Part shown: in pieces, positions 28,490 to 38,690 of the stretch
Layout: the number at the start of each line of letters is the position of its first letter
Position numbering within the stretch: position 1 is the first letter of the stretch
Assembly: GCA_002687905.1 (NCBI GenBank)
Contig: NZBM01000007.1
Span: 1-61,833, forward strand
DNA from: a bacterium
GTDB lineage: Bacteria > Patescibacteriota > Minisyncoccia > Phycocordibacterales > JABMNX01
DNA length: 61,833 nucleotides
Direction of reading: 5' to 3'
Made by a program: the position numbers and the translations under genes
The notes under the pieces: model-generated
Told to the model about the DNA's origin: nothing
Databases searched by the model: none
Seen by the model: only the letters and a program-made list of their open reading frames with translations

Positions 28490-31400
28490 TTAAAGGGCTT
28501 TCACGGCTTCAGCCACAATACTTGTGTCCCCATTTCTTGCAGATAAACGCCCTTTTATTGAGATGCAATTTTCAGCCTGGAGAAGATCCTTATGGTTTGT
28601 AAATAGGCGAGGGAATATTACAACCTCCACATTGTCTGAAAAATCAGCGATGCGAAGAAATGCCATTTGATCTCCTCCTTTGGTTAAAATTACACGAGCA
28701 TCTTCAATAATTCCCGAGACCACGGTTTGCATTCCCTCTCTTAACTCTTCTTTTATTTTATGAATATCAGCTGAGCGCTTTTCTAGTTTCTCTCTATATT
28801 TATCAAGCGGATGCCCCGAGATGTACAGTCCAAGAAGCTCGCGCTCCCACAATAATTTTTCGTCCATTGAAATTGGATCTGATTTTGGAAGAACGAGAGT
28901 AGAGGAGCTATCATTTTGAGGGAGAGCTCCAAAAAGAGAATCTTGACTATCAGGTAAATCTGCGAACTCTTTGCTGTATGAAAGAAGCATCTCAATATTT
29001 GAGAGCATAGTTCCTCTTTCTTCAAACTGATCAAGTGCGCCGGATTTAATCAACGACTCAAGTGATTTTCTGTTTAGGTTTTTATCTTGTACGCGCTCAA
29101 GGAGATTGGCTATTGAAGTGTATTTTCCATTGTCTTTTCTTTCTTGTATGATGCTGTCTGCTATACCTTCACCAAAGTTTTTAATTGAGTAAAGTCCAAA
29201 ACGAATTGTGGGCAACTCTCCTGGCACAACGGAAAAATCCCCAAAACTCTCATTAATATCAGGGGGGAGAACGGCGATATCCATACGCTTACACTCATTT
29301 ATGCCCTCGGCAATTTTCTCAACATCACCTGCATCCGCTGTAAGAACCGCAGACATATATTCAACAGGGAAGTTGGTTTTCATATAAGCGGTTTGATAAG
29401 CCACCTTTCCATAGCTTACGGAATGCGCCTTGTTAAAGCCGTATGCAGCAAAAGGCTCAATCCATTTCCATATCCGCTCAGCCTTTGCTCTGTCCCATTT
29501 ACTTATCTTCATACATCCTTTGATAAACTTCTCTTTTTGCGCGGCCATCTCAGCTGGAATCTTTTTACCCACGGCTTTTCTAAATTTGTCTACCTCTTTC
29601 CAAGAATATCCAGCGAGATCGTGCGCCATTATTAGAAGATCGTCTTGATATACCAAGATTCCATTTGTCCTGTTTAAAATTTTCTCAAAAGCTGGGTCAA
29701 GATAACTTATTAAATTAGGGTTGTGTTTTCTTTCAATATATTGAGGTATGAATTGCATCGGGCCGGGGCGATAAAGAGCGACCATAACATTTATATCGTG
29801 AATAGATGACGGCCTAAGTTCTTTTAGAAAATGAGTCATACCGGAGCCGTTCAATTGGAAAAGCCCCATAGTTTCTCCTCTGGCCAAAGACTCAAAGGTT
29901 TTCTTGTCGTCTATTTTTACGTCCTCTATATTAATTTCTACATTTCTTATTTTTCTTACACGCCTAACTGCGTCTGAGAGTATTGCCAAGTTTTTAATTC
30001 CTAGGAAATCAAATTTTAGAAGTCCGGCATCCTCAACTGCATACATGTCGTACTGGGTTATTTTCTTGCCACCTTTAGGATCAAACTGAAGCGGTACGTA
30101 CTCTTCAAGAGCTGTAGGGGCGATAACAACTCCAGCAGCGTGAACAGAGATATGTCTGGCGCACCCCTCGATACTTTTTGCTAGATCTATAATCTCCTTT
30201 ACATCGCGCTCCTTTTTATATAATTCTCTAAGGTCCGGCATCATCTCCATTGCTCTATCTATAGTCATTGGAAATCCCTGTGAGCCAAATGGAATTATTT
30301 TTGCGATTCTATCTCCGAGTCCATACGGATGCCCTAAGGCGCGCGCTACGTCACGAACAGCTGCGCGAGCCATCATAGTTCCGAATGTGCCAATTTGAGC
30401 GACTCTATCTTCACCGTATTTCTCACGCGCATATTGTATTACCTCATCGCGTCTGTTATCTGCAAAGTCCATATCAATATCTGGAGGAGAAGGTCTGTCT
30501 GGGTTTAGAAATCTTTCAAATGGAATTTGATATTCAAGGGGGTCAACATTCGTAATTTCTGATAAATAAGTCGTGAGAGAGCCCGCCACAGAGCCACGAA
30601 TTGTTGTGAGTATTTTTTTCTCGTGGGCAAAACGCATCAAATCTCCAACTACTAGAAAATACGGAGAATAGCCTTTGTCTTTAATTATCTTTAGTTCATA
30701 ATCCAGTCTATCTTTTAGCTCCTTACTTTTTTTAAGACCTTTTTTAGAGATTCCACTTTCTGCAAGTTTTTTTAGTGCACTATCAGCAGTTTCTCCTTTA
30801 GAAAGTTTAAAGTCGGGGAATACCCACTTTCCAAGTTCAATCTCTAGATTGCACTTTTCCGAGATTTCTATTGTATTTTGAAGCGCTTGCGGTACGTCCT
30901 TAAAGAACTCGTTTGCCTGTTCGTTTGATATAAATGAAAAATCTTCGTTTCTATTACTATCTCTATCAAGAGAAGCACTAGTCTGAATTTTGACCATAGT
31001 CTCTCTTGCTAGCCGGTCATTTGGTTTTATGTAGTAGGAATCGTGCGCTGCCACAAGAGGAGTGCTTGTCTCTTTAGCAAACTTTTTAATTGAGTCCATT
31101 AAGTTTTGGTGCCCATCAATTTCTGGATGATGTGTTATTTCAAGATAGACATTATCTTTACCAAAAACTTTCTTGTACCAATCTATAGTTTCTCTTGCTC
31201 GCTCTTCGTCATTTTCACGAATCGCCTTTGTGACTTCACTTGCAAATGACGGCAGGATTGCTATTTGTTCATTATTAAACTCCTCAAGAAGTTCTCTGTC
31301 CACTCTAGGTTTGTAGTAGAAACCCTCAAGGTTTGCCTTAGTAACTGACTTAAGAAGATTCCTATAACCTTTTTCGTTTTTAGACAAAAGTACAAGTCTT

Positions 31401-31663
31401 GAAGTCCTGTTATCAATCCTAGATTCTTTGTCGTGTCTTGTGCGAGGGGCAACGTATGCATCTACTCCAATGATAGGTTTTATATTTTTACTTTTGCAGG
31501 TCTTATAAAATTCAATTGCGCCGTATAGATTTCCGTTGTCAGTGAGAGCGAGTGCTGGCATTTCATTTTCAGTAGCAACATCTACTAGGTCTGGAATTTT
31601 AGGGAGCGCGTTTAATAGAGAATAATGTGAGTGGGTATGTAGGTGGACGAAGGAGTTCTTCAT
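28490..31663 (-). CDS. dnaE: DNA polymerase III alpha subunit
   Basis: FVHLHTHSHYSLLNALPKIPDLV; PDIDMDFADNRRDEVIQYAREKYG; YRPGPMQFIPQYIERKH. Confidence 0.96.
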   Translation of the reverse strand: MKNSFVHLHTHSHYSLLNALPKIPDLVDVATENEMPALALTDNGNLYGAIEFYKTCKSKNIKPIIGVDAYVAPRTRHDKESRIDNRTSRLVLLSKNEKGYRNLLKSVTKANLEGFYYKPRVDRELLEEFNNEQIAILPSFASEVTKAIRENDEERARETIDWYKKVFGKDNVYLEITHHPEIDGHQNLMDSIKKFAKETSTPLVAAHDSYYIKPNDRLARETMVKIQTSASLDRDSNRNEDFSFISNEQANEFFKDVPQALQNTIEISEKCNLEIELGKWVFPDFKLSKGETADSALKKLAESGISKKGLKKSKELKDRLDYELKIIKDKGYSPYFLVVGDLMRFAHEKKILTTIRGSVAGSLTTYLSEITNVDPLEYQIPFERFLNPDRPSPPDIDMDFADNRRDEVIQYAREKYGEDRVAQIGTFGTMMARAAVRDVARALGHPYGLGDRIAKIIPFGSQGFPMTIDRAMEMMPDLRELYKKERDVKEIIDLAKSIEGCARHISVHAAGVVIAPTALEEYVPLQFDPKGGKKITQYDMYAVEDAGLLKFDFLGIKNLAILSDAVRRVRKIRNVEINIEDVKIDDKKTFESLARGETMGLFQLNGSGMTHFLKELRPSSIHDINVMVALYRPGPMQFIPQYIERKHNPNLISYLDPAFEKILNRTNGILVYQDDLLIMAHDLAGYSWKEVDKFRKAVGKKIPAEMAAQKEKFIKGCMKISKWDRAKAERIWKWIEPFAAYGFNKAHSVSYGKVAYQTAYMKTNFPVEYMSAVLTADAGDVEKIAEGINECKRMDIAVLPPDINESFGDFSVVPGELPTIRFGLYSIKNFGEGIADSIIQERKDNGKYTSIANLLERVQDKNLNRKSLESLIKSGALDQFEERGTMLSNIEMLLSYSKEFADLPDSQDSLFGALPQNDSSSTLVLPKSDPISMDEKLLWERELLGLYISGHPLDKYREKLEKRSADIHKIKEELREGMQTVVSGIIEDARVILTKGGDQMAFLRIADFSDNVEVVIFPRLFTNHKDLLQAENCISIKGRLSARNGDTSIVAEAVKAL

Positions 31664-31717
31664 TTTTCAATTATAACGCCCCTCCTAGCTCTCTGCCAAA
31701 ATGCATATAATAGGACT

Positions 31718-32302
31718 ATGAAGCATAGATATGTAGTCGGGATAGACGAGGTAGGGCGTGGCCCTATAGCTGGGCCTGTTTCAGTATGCGCGGTTCTTAT
31801 TCCCAGAAATTTAGGTAGAAAAGATTTCAGAGGAGTTCGTGACTCAAAAAAACTCTCATCGAAAAAAAGAGAAGAATGGTTTTTGTATATGAAAGATAAA
31901 AAAGAAAAAGGTCGGCTAAATTATGCGGTAGCATCTGTTGGGCCAAAAAAGATTGACGATATTGGTATATCAAAATCAATAAGACTGGCTACTAAAAGAG
32001 CTATAGACAGACTTGGTGTTAGGCCAGAGGAGTGCAAGGTTTTACTTGACGGAGGGCTTAGTGCACCGAGTAAATTTAAAGATCAAAAAACAATAATAAA
32101 GGGCGAAGACAAAGAATTTTCAATCGCTCTAGCTTCAGTTATTGCGAAAGTGACTCGAGATAAAAAAATGCGTCGTCTGTCAGGTGTTTACCCACATTAT
32201 TTATTTGAAGAGCATAAAGGGTATGGAACATTTAAACATTATCAAATTATTAGGAAGAAAGGGATGTGCGAGATTCACAGGAGAAGCTTTATACACCTAT
32301 AG
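31718..32302 (+). CDS. rnhB: Ribonuclease HII
   Basis: VVGIDEVGRGPIAGPVSVCAVLIP...DSKKLSSKKREEW. Confidence 0.93.
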   Translation: MKHRYVVGIDEVGRGPIAGPVSVCAVLIPRNLGRKDFRGVRDSKKLSSKKREEWFLYMKDKKEKGRLNYAVASVGPKKIDDIGISKSIRLATKRAIDRLGVRPEECKVLLDGGLSAPSKFKDQKTIIKGEDKEFSIALASVIAKVTRDKKMRRLSGVYPHYLFEEHKGYGTFKHYQIIRKKGMCEIHRRSFIHL

Positions 32303-32344
32303 TTTGAGAGTTGCCATATAAGAAAAAACTGTTATATTTCAAGG

Positions 32345-32647
32345 ATGGGAAGCAGAATGCGCGTTACAAAAGGACATGGAGGAAATAGGCGCTCACATCA
32401 TGCACTTAGTGAGCCGGGTCTTTCGGAGTGTTCAAATTGCGGCGCCAAACATCTTCGCCATCGTGCTTGCCAGAATTGTGGTCAGTACAAGGGTCGCTCA
32501 GTCTTTGATGTTCTTAAAAGAACAGGACGACTTCTAGCTAAAAAAGAAGCTCGTCAAAAAGAAAGACAGGTTGCACCCGAGGAAAAGGTCCCAGAAGAAA
32601 AAGCTCCTAAAGCACTTAGTGCAGAAGGACTTTCTAAGCGTGATTAA
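32345..32647 (+). CDS. rpmF: 50S ribosomal protein L32 with C-terminal extension
   Basis: RRSHHALSEPGLSECSNCGAKHLRHRACQNCGQYKGRSV. Confidence 0.9.
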   Translation: MGSRMRVTKGHGGNRRSHHALSEPGLSECSNCGAKHLRHRACQNCGQYKGRSVFDVLKRTGRLLAKKEARQKERQVAPEEKVPEEKAPKALSAEGLSKRD

Positions 32648-32675
32648 AACGCAATTGTTCATTTTTTAGTTCTTT

Positions 32676-33584
32676 ATGGCAAATCGCCACCTTTCAAGAA
32701 GTATAGTTTTACAAACGCTCTTTGAGTTGGATTTTGAGGATAAGCTCAGTGGGAGTGATAGTGTTGTAGAGGAGGTTTTAGTACGAAATGTTAAGGAGTT
32801 TGCACCCGGTATGGGTGATTTTTCATTTATGAAGCAGCTTCTTGAGACAGTTCTCAAAAAAAGAGATGAATTGGATGAGATAATAGAGAAAGCGGCCCCA
32901 GAATGGCCGGTAGATAAAATATCTGTTGTAGATAGAAATATTCTTCGTCTCGGACTTTCAGAGCTTTTATTTTCAGACAGAAATGAAGTCCCGGCTAAAG
33001 TTGCGATAAATGAAGCAATTGAACTTGGCAAGACATTCGGAGGTGAAAATAGTGGAAGATTTGTAAATGGAGTTCTAGGAGCAGTTTATAAAGAGATTGG
33101 AGAGCCAGGCAAAGACGAGGTCTCAAAGAAAAAGAAATCAGACATACCGTTTGAGAAAATGCCAATAGAGAGACTTGGAGGAGCTGTGGTTTACGCAAGG
33201 GATGGAGAGGAGGTTTATTTGGCACTTGTGCATGATGTATTTGGTCATTGGACTCTTTCAAAAGGTCACGTAGAAGAGAGTGAGGAATTAAAAGAGGGTA
33301 TAAAAAGAGTTGTTCTTGAAGAAATTGGTCTTGAGGTGAGCGTTGGAGATGAGCTTGGAAGAAACGAATACGTTGCCACACAGCCTGAAAAGGGAAAGAT
33401 TAGAAAGCAGGTAGTGTATCATCTTTGTGAATCAAAATTCGTTGAAATTGAACTTGCAGACAAAGGGGGTCTTGACGACGCGAAATGGTTTAAGCTTACA
33501 AATATTTTAGACTTAAATTTTTATGACGACATGCTCCCTATTGTTACAAAAGCGATCAATATTTTAGTGAAAAAAGATGAGTGA
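32676..33584 (+). CDS. NusB domain fused to Nudix hydrolase domain
   Basis: NusB: RSIVLQTLFELDF...VDRNILRLGLSELLFSDRNEVPAKVAINEAIELGKTFGGENSGRFVNGVLGAVYKE; Nudix: GHWTLSKGHVEESEELKEGIKRVVLEEIGLEV. Confidence 0.88.
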   Translation: MANRHLSRSIVLQTLFELDFEDKLSGSDSVVEEVLVRNVKEFAPGMGDFSFMKQLLETVLKKRDELDEIIEKAAPEWPVDKISVVDRNILRLGLSELLFSDRNEVPAKVAINEAIELGKTFGGENSGRFVNGVLGAVYKEIGEPGKDEVSKKKKSDIPFEKMPIERLGGAVVYARDGEEVYLALVHDVFGHWTLSKGHVEESEELKEGIKRVVLEEIGLEVSVGDELGRNEYVATQPEKGKIRKQVVYHLCESKFVEIELADKGGLDDAKWFKLTNILDLNFYDDMLPIVTKAINILVKKDE

Positions 33585-34266
33585 TTACAAAGATTTTGAA
33601 AAGAAGATTGGGGTGGTATTTAAGGATGAGTCAAAGTTAATACAAGCTTTCACCCACCGTTCTTATCTAAATGAACACAGGGATTTAGATATAGGTCATA
33701 ACGAGAGACTAGAGTTTTTGGGCGACGCTGTTCTTGAGCTGGTAGTTACAGATTTTCTTTTCAATAAATACAAAGACAAACCAGAGGGCGAACTAACAGC
33801 TTTTCGTTCTGCTCTCGTAAACACCTCCTCATTGTCCGCATCAGCAAATGAGCTTGGGGTAAATGATTACTTAATGCTTTCAAAAGGTGAAGCAAAGGAC
33901 ACAGGTAGAGCAAGGCTCTATATTCTTGCGAACACTTTTGAAGCTATTATTGGAGCAATTTATATGGACCAAGGGTATGATGTGGCTGAAAAATTTATAT
34001 CAAAAATAATTCTTCATAAGACAGAAGAGATGGTGGACAATAGATTGTGGCAGGATGCTAAAAGTAGATTTCAAGAAGCTTCGCAGGAAAAAGAAAACAC
34101 TACACCAGCTTATAAGCCCACGAAGGAGACCGGCCCAGACCACGACAAACATTTTATGGTGGGAGTTTATTTGGGAGGCAAGCTAATAGCTGAAGGAGAG
34201 GGTAAATCAAAACAAGAAGCAGAGCAGGAGGCAGCTGGTAATGCCCTAGAGAAGAAAGGTTGGTAG
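33577..34266 (+). CDS. rnc: Ribonuclease III
   Basis: NERLEFLGDAVLELVVTDFLF; C-terminal dsRBD GKSKQEAEQEAAGNALE. Confidence 0.95.
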   Translation: MSDYKDFEKKIGVVFKDESKLIQAFTHRSYLNEHRDLDIGHNERLEFLGDAVLELVVTDFLFNKYKDKPEGELTAFRSALVNTSSLSASANELGVNDYLMLSKGEAKDTGRARLYILANTFEAIIGAIYMDQGYDVAEKFISKIILHKTEEMVDNRLWQDAKSRFQEASQEKENTTPAYKPTKETGPDHDKHFMVGVYLGGKLIAEGEGKSKQEAEQEAAGNALEKKGW

Positions 34267-34282
34267 GGTTACAATATAGCCT

Positions 34283-36508
34283 ATGTATTTAAAGGGTATA
34301 GAGCTTAGTGGCTTTAAGTCGTTTGCAAAAAAGAGTGAATTTGAATTCTCCTCATCAATTTCAGCAATAGTCGGACCAAATGGTTCTGGTAAGTCAAATG
34401 TGGCAGAGGCTTTTAGATTTGTTCTAGGAGAGCAGTCTATGAAAAGTATGCGTGGAAAGCGAGGAGAAGATCTTATATGGGGAGGCTCCCAAGCTACACC
34501 AAGGTCAAACAGAGCTCTTGTTAAAGTTACTTTTGACAATACTAAAAAGCTCCTAGATCTTGATTTTGATGAAGTTGAAATAGAGAGGATAGTTCACAGA
34601 GATGGAATAAACGAATATAAACTAAACGGAAGTTCCGTCAGGTTAAAAGATGTTGTAGAGCTTTTAGCAGGAGCAAATATTGGCTCAACAGGTCATCACA
34701 TAATCTCTCAAGGGGAGGCCGATAGGATTTTAAATGCTAATTTGCGTGAGCGTCGTGAGATGATAGAGGACGCTCTTGGTCTTAAAATATTCCAATACAA
34801 GAAAAATGAAAGTGAAAGAAAACTTGATAGAACTGCTGAAAACATCAAACAAGTTCAGTCGCTAAGAAGGGAAATTGCTCCTCATCTTAAATTTTTAAAA
34901 AAACAGGTAGACAAATTAGAAAAAAGCAAAGAGCTTCGTGTAGAACTCAAAGAAAAACTGCATGAGTACTTAAAAAGAGAAGAAGTCTACCTAACTTTTA
35001 CCGAAGAAGATATTGCCTCAAGAAAAGAAGGCCCCAAATCAAAATTAGAGACGCTCGAGGTGGAGCTTGAAAAAGCGAGGAAGACTTTAGAGTCGGCGAG
35101 TAAAGAAGATATTCGTGGGCAGGAAGTCTTAACTATTGAAAGAGAGCTTTCGGGGGCAAGAAGCAAAAGAGATGAACTTTCAAGAGAAGTTGGGCGAATT
35201 GAAGGGCAGGTTTCCTTTGCAGAAAGGCACGGGAGCACACCAACTGAAGCAAGCTCTGTTCCAATGTCCGAATTAAAGGCTTTTGAGTCTGAACTAGACG
35301 AGAGTTTTAATGAAGCTAACAAGAGCGATGATCCAAAAGCTATACGCCTTGCAATTTCTAAGATAAAAAGCGCGTTCACCTCCCTCATAGAGAAATACTC
35401 AAAAGAAAGTGTTGGTACTGAAGCAAAGGAGGAAGTGAGAGCTCTTAAGGAGAAAAAAGAGGCCTTAGATACGGAACTGTCACTAATTGAGAGTCATGTA
35501 GATGAATTGAGCGAGACATATAAAAATCTTCAGAATGAAATAGAAACATCAAAGGACGAAGAGAGAGGAGCGGAAAGAGAAGTATTTAGGATTACAACAG
35601 AGAAAAGAGAGCTTGAGACCGGGCTTAGAGATATGGCCAGAGAAGAAGAGATGCTTACAAGGGCAAGGGAAGAGTTTAAGCAGAATCTAGAAGAAGGGGC
35701 AGTGCTCGGAGGAAGAGAGGTGCTTGATTATAGTAATTTCGATATAGACCACGATTCAGTAGTGAAAGAGTCGCGAGAGATACAAGACGAAAGAAGAAAG
35801 ACGATAGAGAAAATTAAGATAAGACTTGAAGAGTTTGGAGGAGGCTCCGGCGAGGAGATAATGAAAGAGTACAGAGAAGTGGTGGAAAGAGATGAATTTT
35901 TGGAGAGAGAGATTGAAGATTTAGAAAGGTCAGCAGAGACTTTGAAGCAATTAATATCTGATCTGGAGGAAAGACTCGGACTTCAGTTTAGGGAAGGTAT
36001 TGAAAAGATTAATAAAGAGTTCCAACATTTCTTCGAGCTTCTTTTTGGTGGTGGTACAGCAGAGCTTTCTGTCATAAAGCAACAAAAAAGAAAAAAGAGA
36101 GATACTGATATAGAAATATCCGAAGAGGAGATTGATGAGAGTGATGAAACAGAGGAGGGAATAGATATTGAAGTGGCTCTTCCGCGAAAGAAAATTAAAG
36201 GACTTGAAATGCTTTCTGGTGGGGAAAGGGCTCTCACCTCAATCTCACTTCTTTTTGCAATGAGCCAAGTTAATCCCCCTCCATTTTTAATTCTTGATGA
36301 GACAGACGCCGCTCTTGATGAAGCAAACTCAAGAAAATATAGCACAATGATTAGTGAGCTTTCAGAAAAGACTCAGCTTATTTTAATTACACACAATAGA
36401 GAGACTATGAGTGTCGCGGGTATTTTATACGGAGTAACAATGGGAGCAGACGGCGTTTCTAAGCTACTCTCCGTTAAGTTTGAAGACGCGGTAAGGGTGA
36501 CCAAATAA
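34283..36508 (+). CDS. Short SMC-like ATPase
   Basis: GFKSFAKKSEFEFSSSISAIVGPNGSGKSNVAEAFRFVLGEQ; LSGGERALTSISLLFA; FLILDETDAALDEAN; only 741 aa. Confidence 0.88.
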   Translation: MYLKGIELSGFKSFAKKSEFEFSSSISAIVGPNGSGKSNVAEAFRFVLGEQSMKSMRGKRGEDLIWGGSQATPRSNRALVKVTFDNTKKLLDLDFDEVEIERIVHRDGINEYKLNGSSVRLKDVVELLAGANIGSTGHHIISQGEADRILNANLRERREMIEDALGLKIFQYKKNESERKLDRTAENIKQVQSLRREIAPHLKFLKKQVDKLEKSKELRVELKEKLHEYLKREEVYLTFTEEDIASRKEGPKSKLETLEVELEKARKTLESASKEDIRGQEVLTIERELSGARSKRDELSREVGRIEGQVSFAERHGSTPTEASSVPMSELKAFESELDESFNEANKSDDPKAIRLAISKIKSAFTSLIEKYSKESVGTEAKEEVRALKEKKEALDTELSLIESHVDELSETYKNLQNEIETSKDEERGAEREVFRITTEKRELETGLRDMAREEEMLTRAREEFKQNLEEGAVLGGREVLDYSNFDIDHDSVVKESREIQDERRKTIEKIKIRLEEFGGGSGEEIMKEYREVVERDEFLEREIEDLERSAETLKQLISDLEERLGLQFREGIEKINKEFQHFFELLFGGGTAELSVIKQQKRKKRDTDIEISEEEIDESDETEEGIDIEVALPRKKIKGLEMLSGGERALTSISLLFAMSQVNPPPFLILDETDAALDEANSRKYSTMISELSEKTQLILITHNRETMSVAGILYGVTMGADGVSKLLSVKFEDAVRVTK

Positions 36509-36523
36509 CCCAATATTTGAGCC

Positions 36524-36551
36524 AAAATTTGCGACTCAACCGGTTGAGTCG
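36524..36551. repeat. Copy 3 of dispersed palindrome, right arm degenerate
   Basis: aaaatttgcgactcaaccggttgagtcg then gattattttt. Confidence 0.75.
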
Positions 36552-36552
36552 A

Positions 36553-38490
36553 TTATTTTTGAAGTATTTTCCAGCTTATTCTTCTCTCGTCTAGGTCTGC
36601 GTCAAGAAGCTCTATCTTAACTTCATCTCCAACTGCATATCTTTTCCTGCCTTTTTTACCAACCAAGGAATAACCTCCTTTTTCAAGCTCATAGTAGTCG
36701 TCCATATCAGCCAGGCGCACAAGCCCTTCTGCCTTTGTCTTTCTTTCTTCAATAAATATCCCAAAATCAGTGACGCCAGTTATAAGGCCGTTAAATTTCT
36801 CACCAATATGCTCTTTCATATATTCAACCTGCTTGTATTTTATACTTTCTCTTTCAGCAGCTACGGCTTCAATTTCACGTTGTGAAGACTTTATGGCTAA
36901 ATTACTATATCTCTTCAGTTCGTCATTTGGAATTGGAGATTTGTCTAAATGTCCAAAAAATATTCTGTGCGCCATCATATCGGGGTAGCGTCGTATTGGT
37001 GAAGTGAAGTGAGTGTAGTGTCTAAATGAGAGGCTAAAGTGACCTATATTTTTTGTTGAATAAATCGCTTTTGCCATTGAGCGAATGGTGGCCATTTGGA
37101 TTAATTTCTCTTCAGGTTTTCCCTTAATGCTTTCAAGTAATTTATTTATTTCTTTTGAAGACATTTCACCTTTTTTTGTCTTAATATCGTAGCCAATTGC
37201 GCGAAGAAATATCTCAAGTTCAGCAATTTTTTCATTTTTTGGAACATCGTGAATTCTATAGATAAAAGTGGGCGTGCCTAGGCCCTGCGCCTTGCATAAT
37301 TCAAAGATAAATTCAGCCACGCCCTTGTTTGCCATAAGCATAAAATCCTCAATCAAAAGATTTGTCTCAAGGCGTTCCTTTACCACTACATCTATTGGCA
37401 TCCCCTTTTCGTTTAATTTAAATTTGACTTCATCTTGCTCAAAAGAAATAGCGCCCTCTTTCATTCTCTTGACTCTTATTTTCTTAGCCAAGTCTCTTAT
37501 CTTTGTTAGTTCATCTATAAAAACCCCGTTCTTTTCATCAAGTACATCCTGCGCCTCTTTGTAGGTAAATCTTTTGTCAGAGTGGATAATGGTTTTTCCA
37601 AACCACTTATCTTTAATTTCACCACTGCTATCAAGTGTAAATACTGCAGAAAAAGTAAGTCTATCCTCATCTGGTTTTAGACTACATATATCGTTTGAAA
37701 GTATTTCAGGAAGCATGGGAATAGTACGGTCTACTAAGTAAACAGACGTACCTCTTTTTTGCGCTTCCTTATCTACTTCACTATTTGGACGCACATAGTG
37801 AGTAACGTCAGCTATGTGAATTCCCACCTCTATATTTCCATTCGGAAGAGTTTTCACGGACAGAGCATCATCAAAATCTTTCGCATCATCTGGATCAATG
37901 GTAAATGTTGGAGTATCTCTAAAATCTCTTCTTTTGTTTATTTCCTCATCGGTAATTTTTCGATTATCATTTATCTCTTTTGCCTCTTTTTCTACTTCCT
38001 TTGGAAAACTTGTATCAAATTCGTGTCCAAGGACTATGGCTTGCATCTCAGTCTCATGCTCTCCTTTCATTCCCAAAGTTCTTAGCACTGCTCCTTCTGG
38101 ATATTCATCTCCTTTTTCCCAGCGAGTAATTTCTACTAAGGCTTTCGTACCTTCCTTAATCCTTTTTTTCTCTGCGTCTTTAGTAGAGATGTCAGCATAC
38201 ATTCGCCTGTCATCGGAAACTAGGAAAAATCCTTCCTCGTCTCTTTCAATAGTTCCCACAAACTGAGTCTTGTCTCTTTCAAGTATTTCAACAACTTTTC
38301 CTTGCTGGCGTTTATCTCCCCTAGTCTTAACAAGCCTTGCCTCAACCATATCTCCGTTAAGGGCGGTGTTTAGATTCTCAAATGGAATTTCAATATCTTT
38401 TTCAAATCCTTCAAGAGGAACATATCCGGTACCACGTGCAGTAACGCTTATTATTCCTTTGAACTTCTTTCCTGCATCACTATTTTTCAT
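36553..38490 (-). CDS. rnr: Ribonuclease R/RNB-family exoribonuclease
   Basis: DFRDTPTFTIDPDDAKDFDDALSVKTLPNGNIEVGIHIADVTHYV; HFTSPIRRYPDMMAHR; S1 domain. Confidence 0.94.
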   Translation of the reverse strand: MKNSDAGKKFKGIISVTARGTGYVPLEGFEKDIEIPFENLNTALNGDMVEARLVKTRGDKRQQGKVVEILERDKTQFVGTIERDEEGFFLVSDDRRMYADISTKDAEKKRIKEGTKALVEITRWEKGDEYPEGAVLRTLGMKGEHETEMQAIVLGHEFDTSFPKEVEKEAKEINDNRKITDEEINKRRDFRDTPTFTIDPDDAKDFDDALSVKTLPNGNIEVGIHIADVTHYVRPNSEVDKEAQKRGTSVYLVDRTIPMLPEILSNDICSLKPDEDRLTFSAVFTLDSSGEIKDKWFGKTIIHSDKRFTYKEAQDVLDEKNGVFIDELTKIRDLAKKIRVKRMKEGAISFEQDEVKFKLNEKGMPIDVVVKERLETNLLIEDFMLMANKGVAEFIFELCKAQGLGTPTFIYRIHDVPKNEKIAELEIFLRAIGYDIKTKKGEMSSKEINKLLESIKGKPEEKLIQMATIRSMAKAIYSTKNIGHFSLSFRHYTHFTSPIRRYPDMMAHRIFFGHLDKSPIPNDELKRYSNLAIKSSQREIEAVAAERESIKYKQVEYMKEHIGEKFNGLITGVTDFGIFIEERKTKAEGLVRLADMDDYYELEKGGYSLVGKKGRKRYAVGDEVKIELLDADLDERRISWKILQK

Positions 38491-38539
38491 TGATAGAGTA
38501 TAACCTATTGAATAAATATATGGCTCTGATAGTATTTAA

Positions 38540-38652
38540 ATATCCGGATCCCGACTTGACCTGACCCGATCCGGTGATTGGCGGAATACCCACCATCGTC
38601 AGTGTCCTCCCTGTTGCCTCGGGGCGCCGCGCAAGCGCGGCGCCCCATTTTC
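38540..38652 (+). ncRNA. Candidate structured small RNA with terminator hairpin
   Basis: ccggatc...gatccgg stem (38544-38574) and ggggcgccgcgc-aa-gcgcggcgcccc hairpin (38621-38646) followed by attttc; GC-rich patch. Confidence 0.35.
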
Positions 38653-38690
38653 GTTGACAAATACCGTTATTCTGGTAAATTTTGGTCTTA

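Noticed and set aside
38540-38652. SRP 4.5S RNA
   Set aside because: Conserved GGAAGGAAGCAGCC-type apical core absent on both strands
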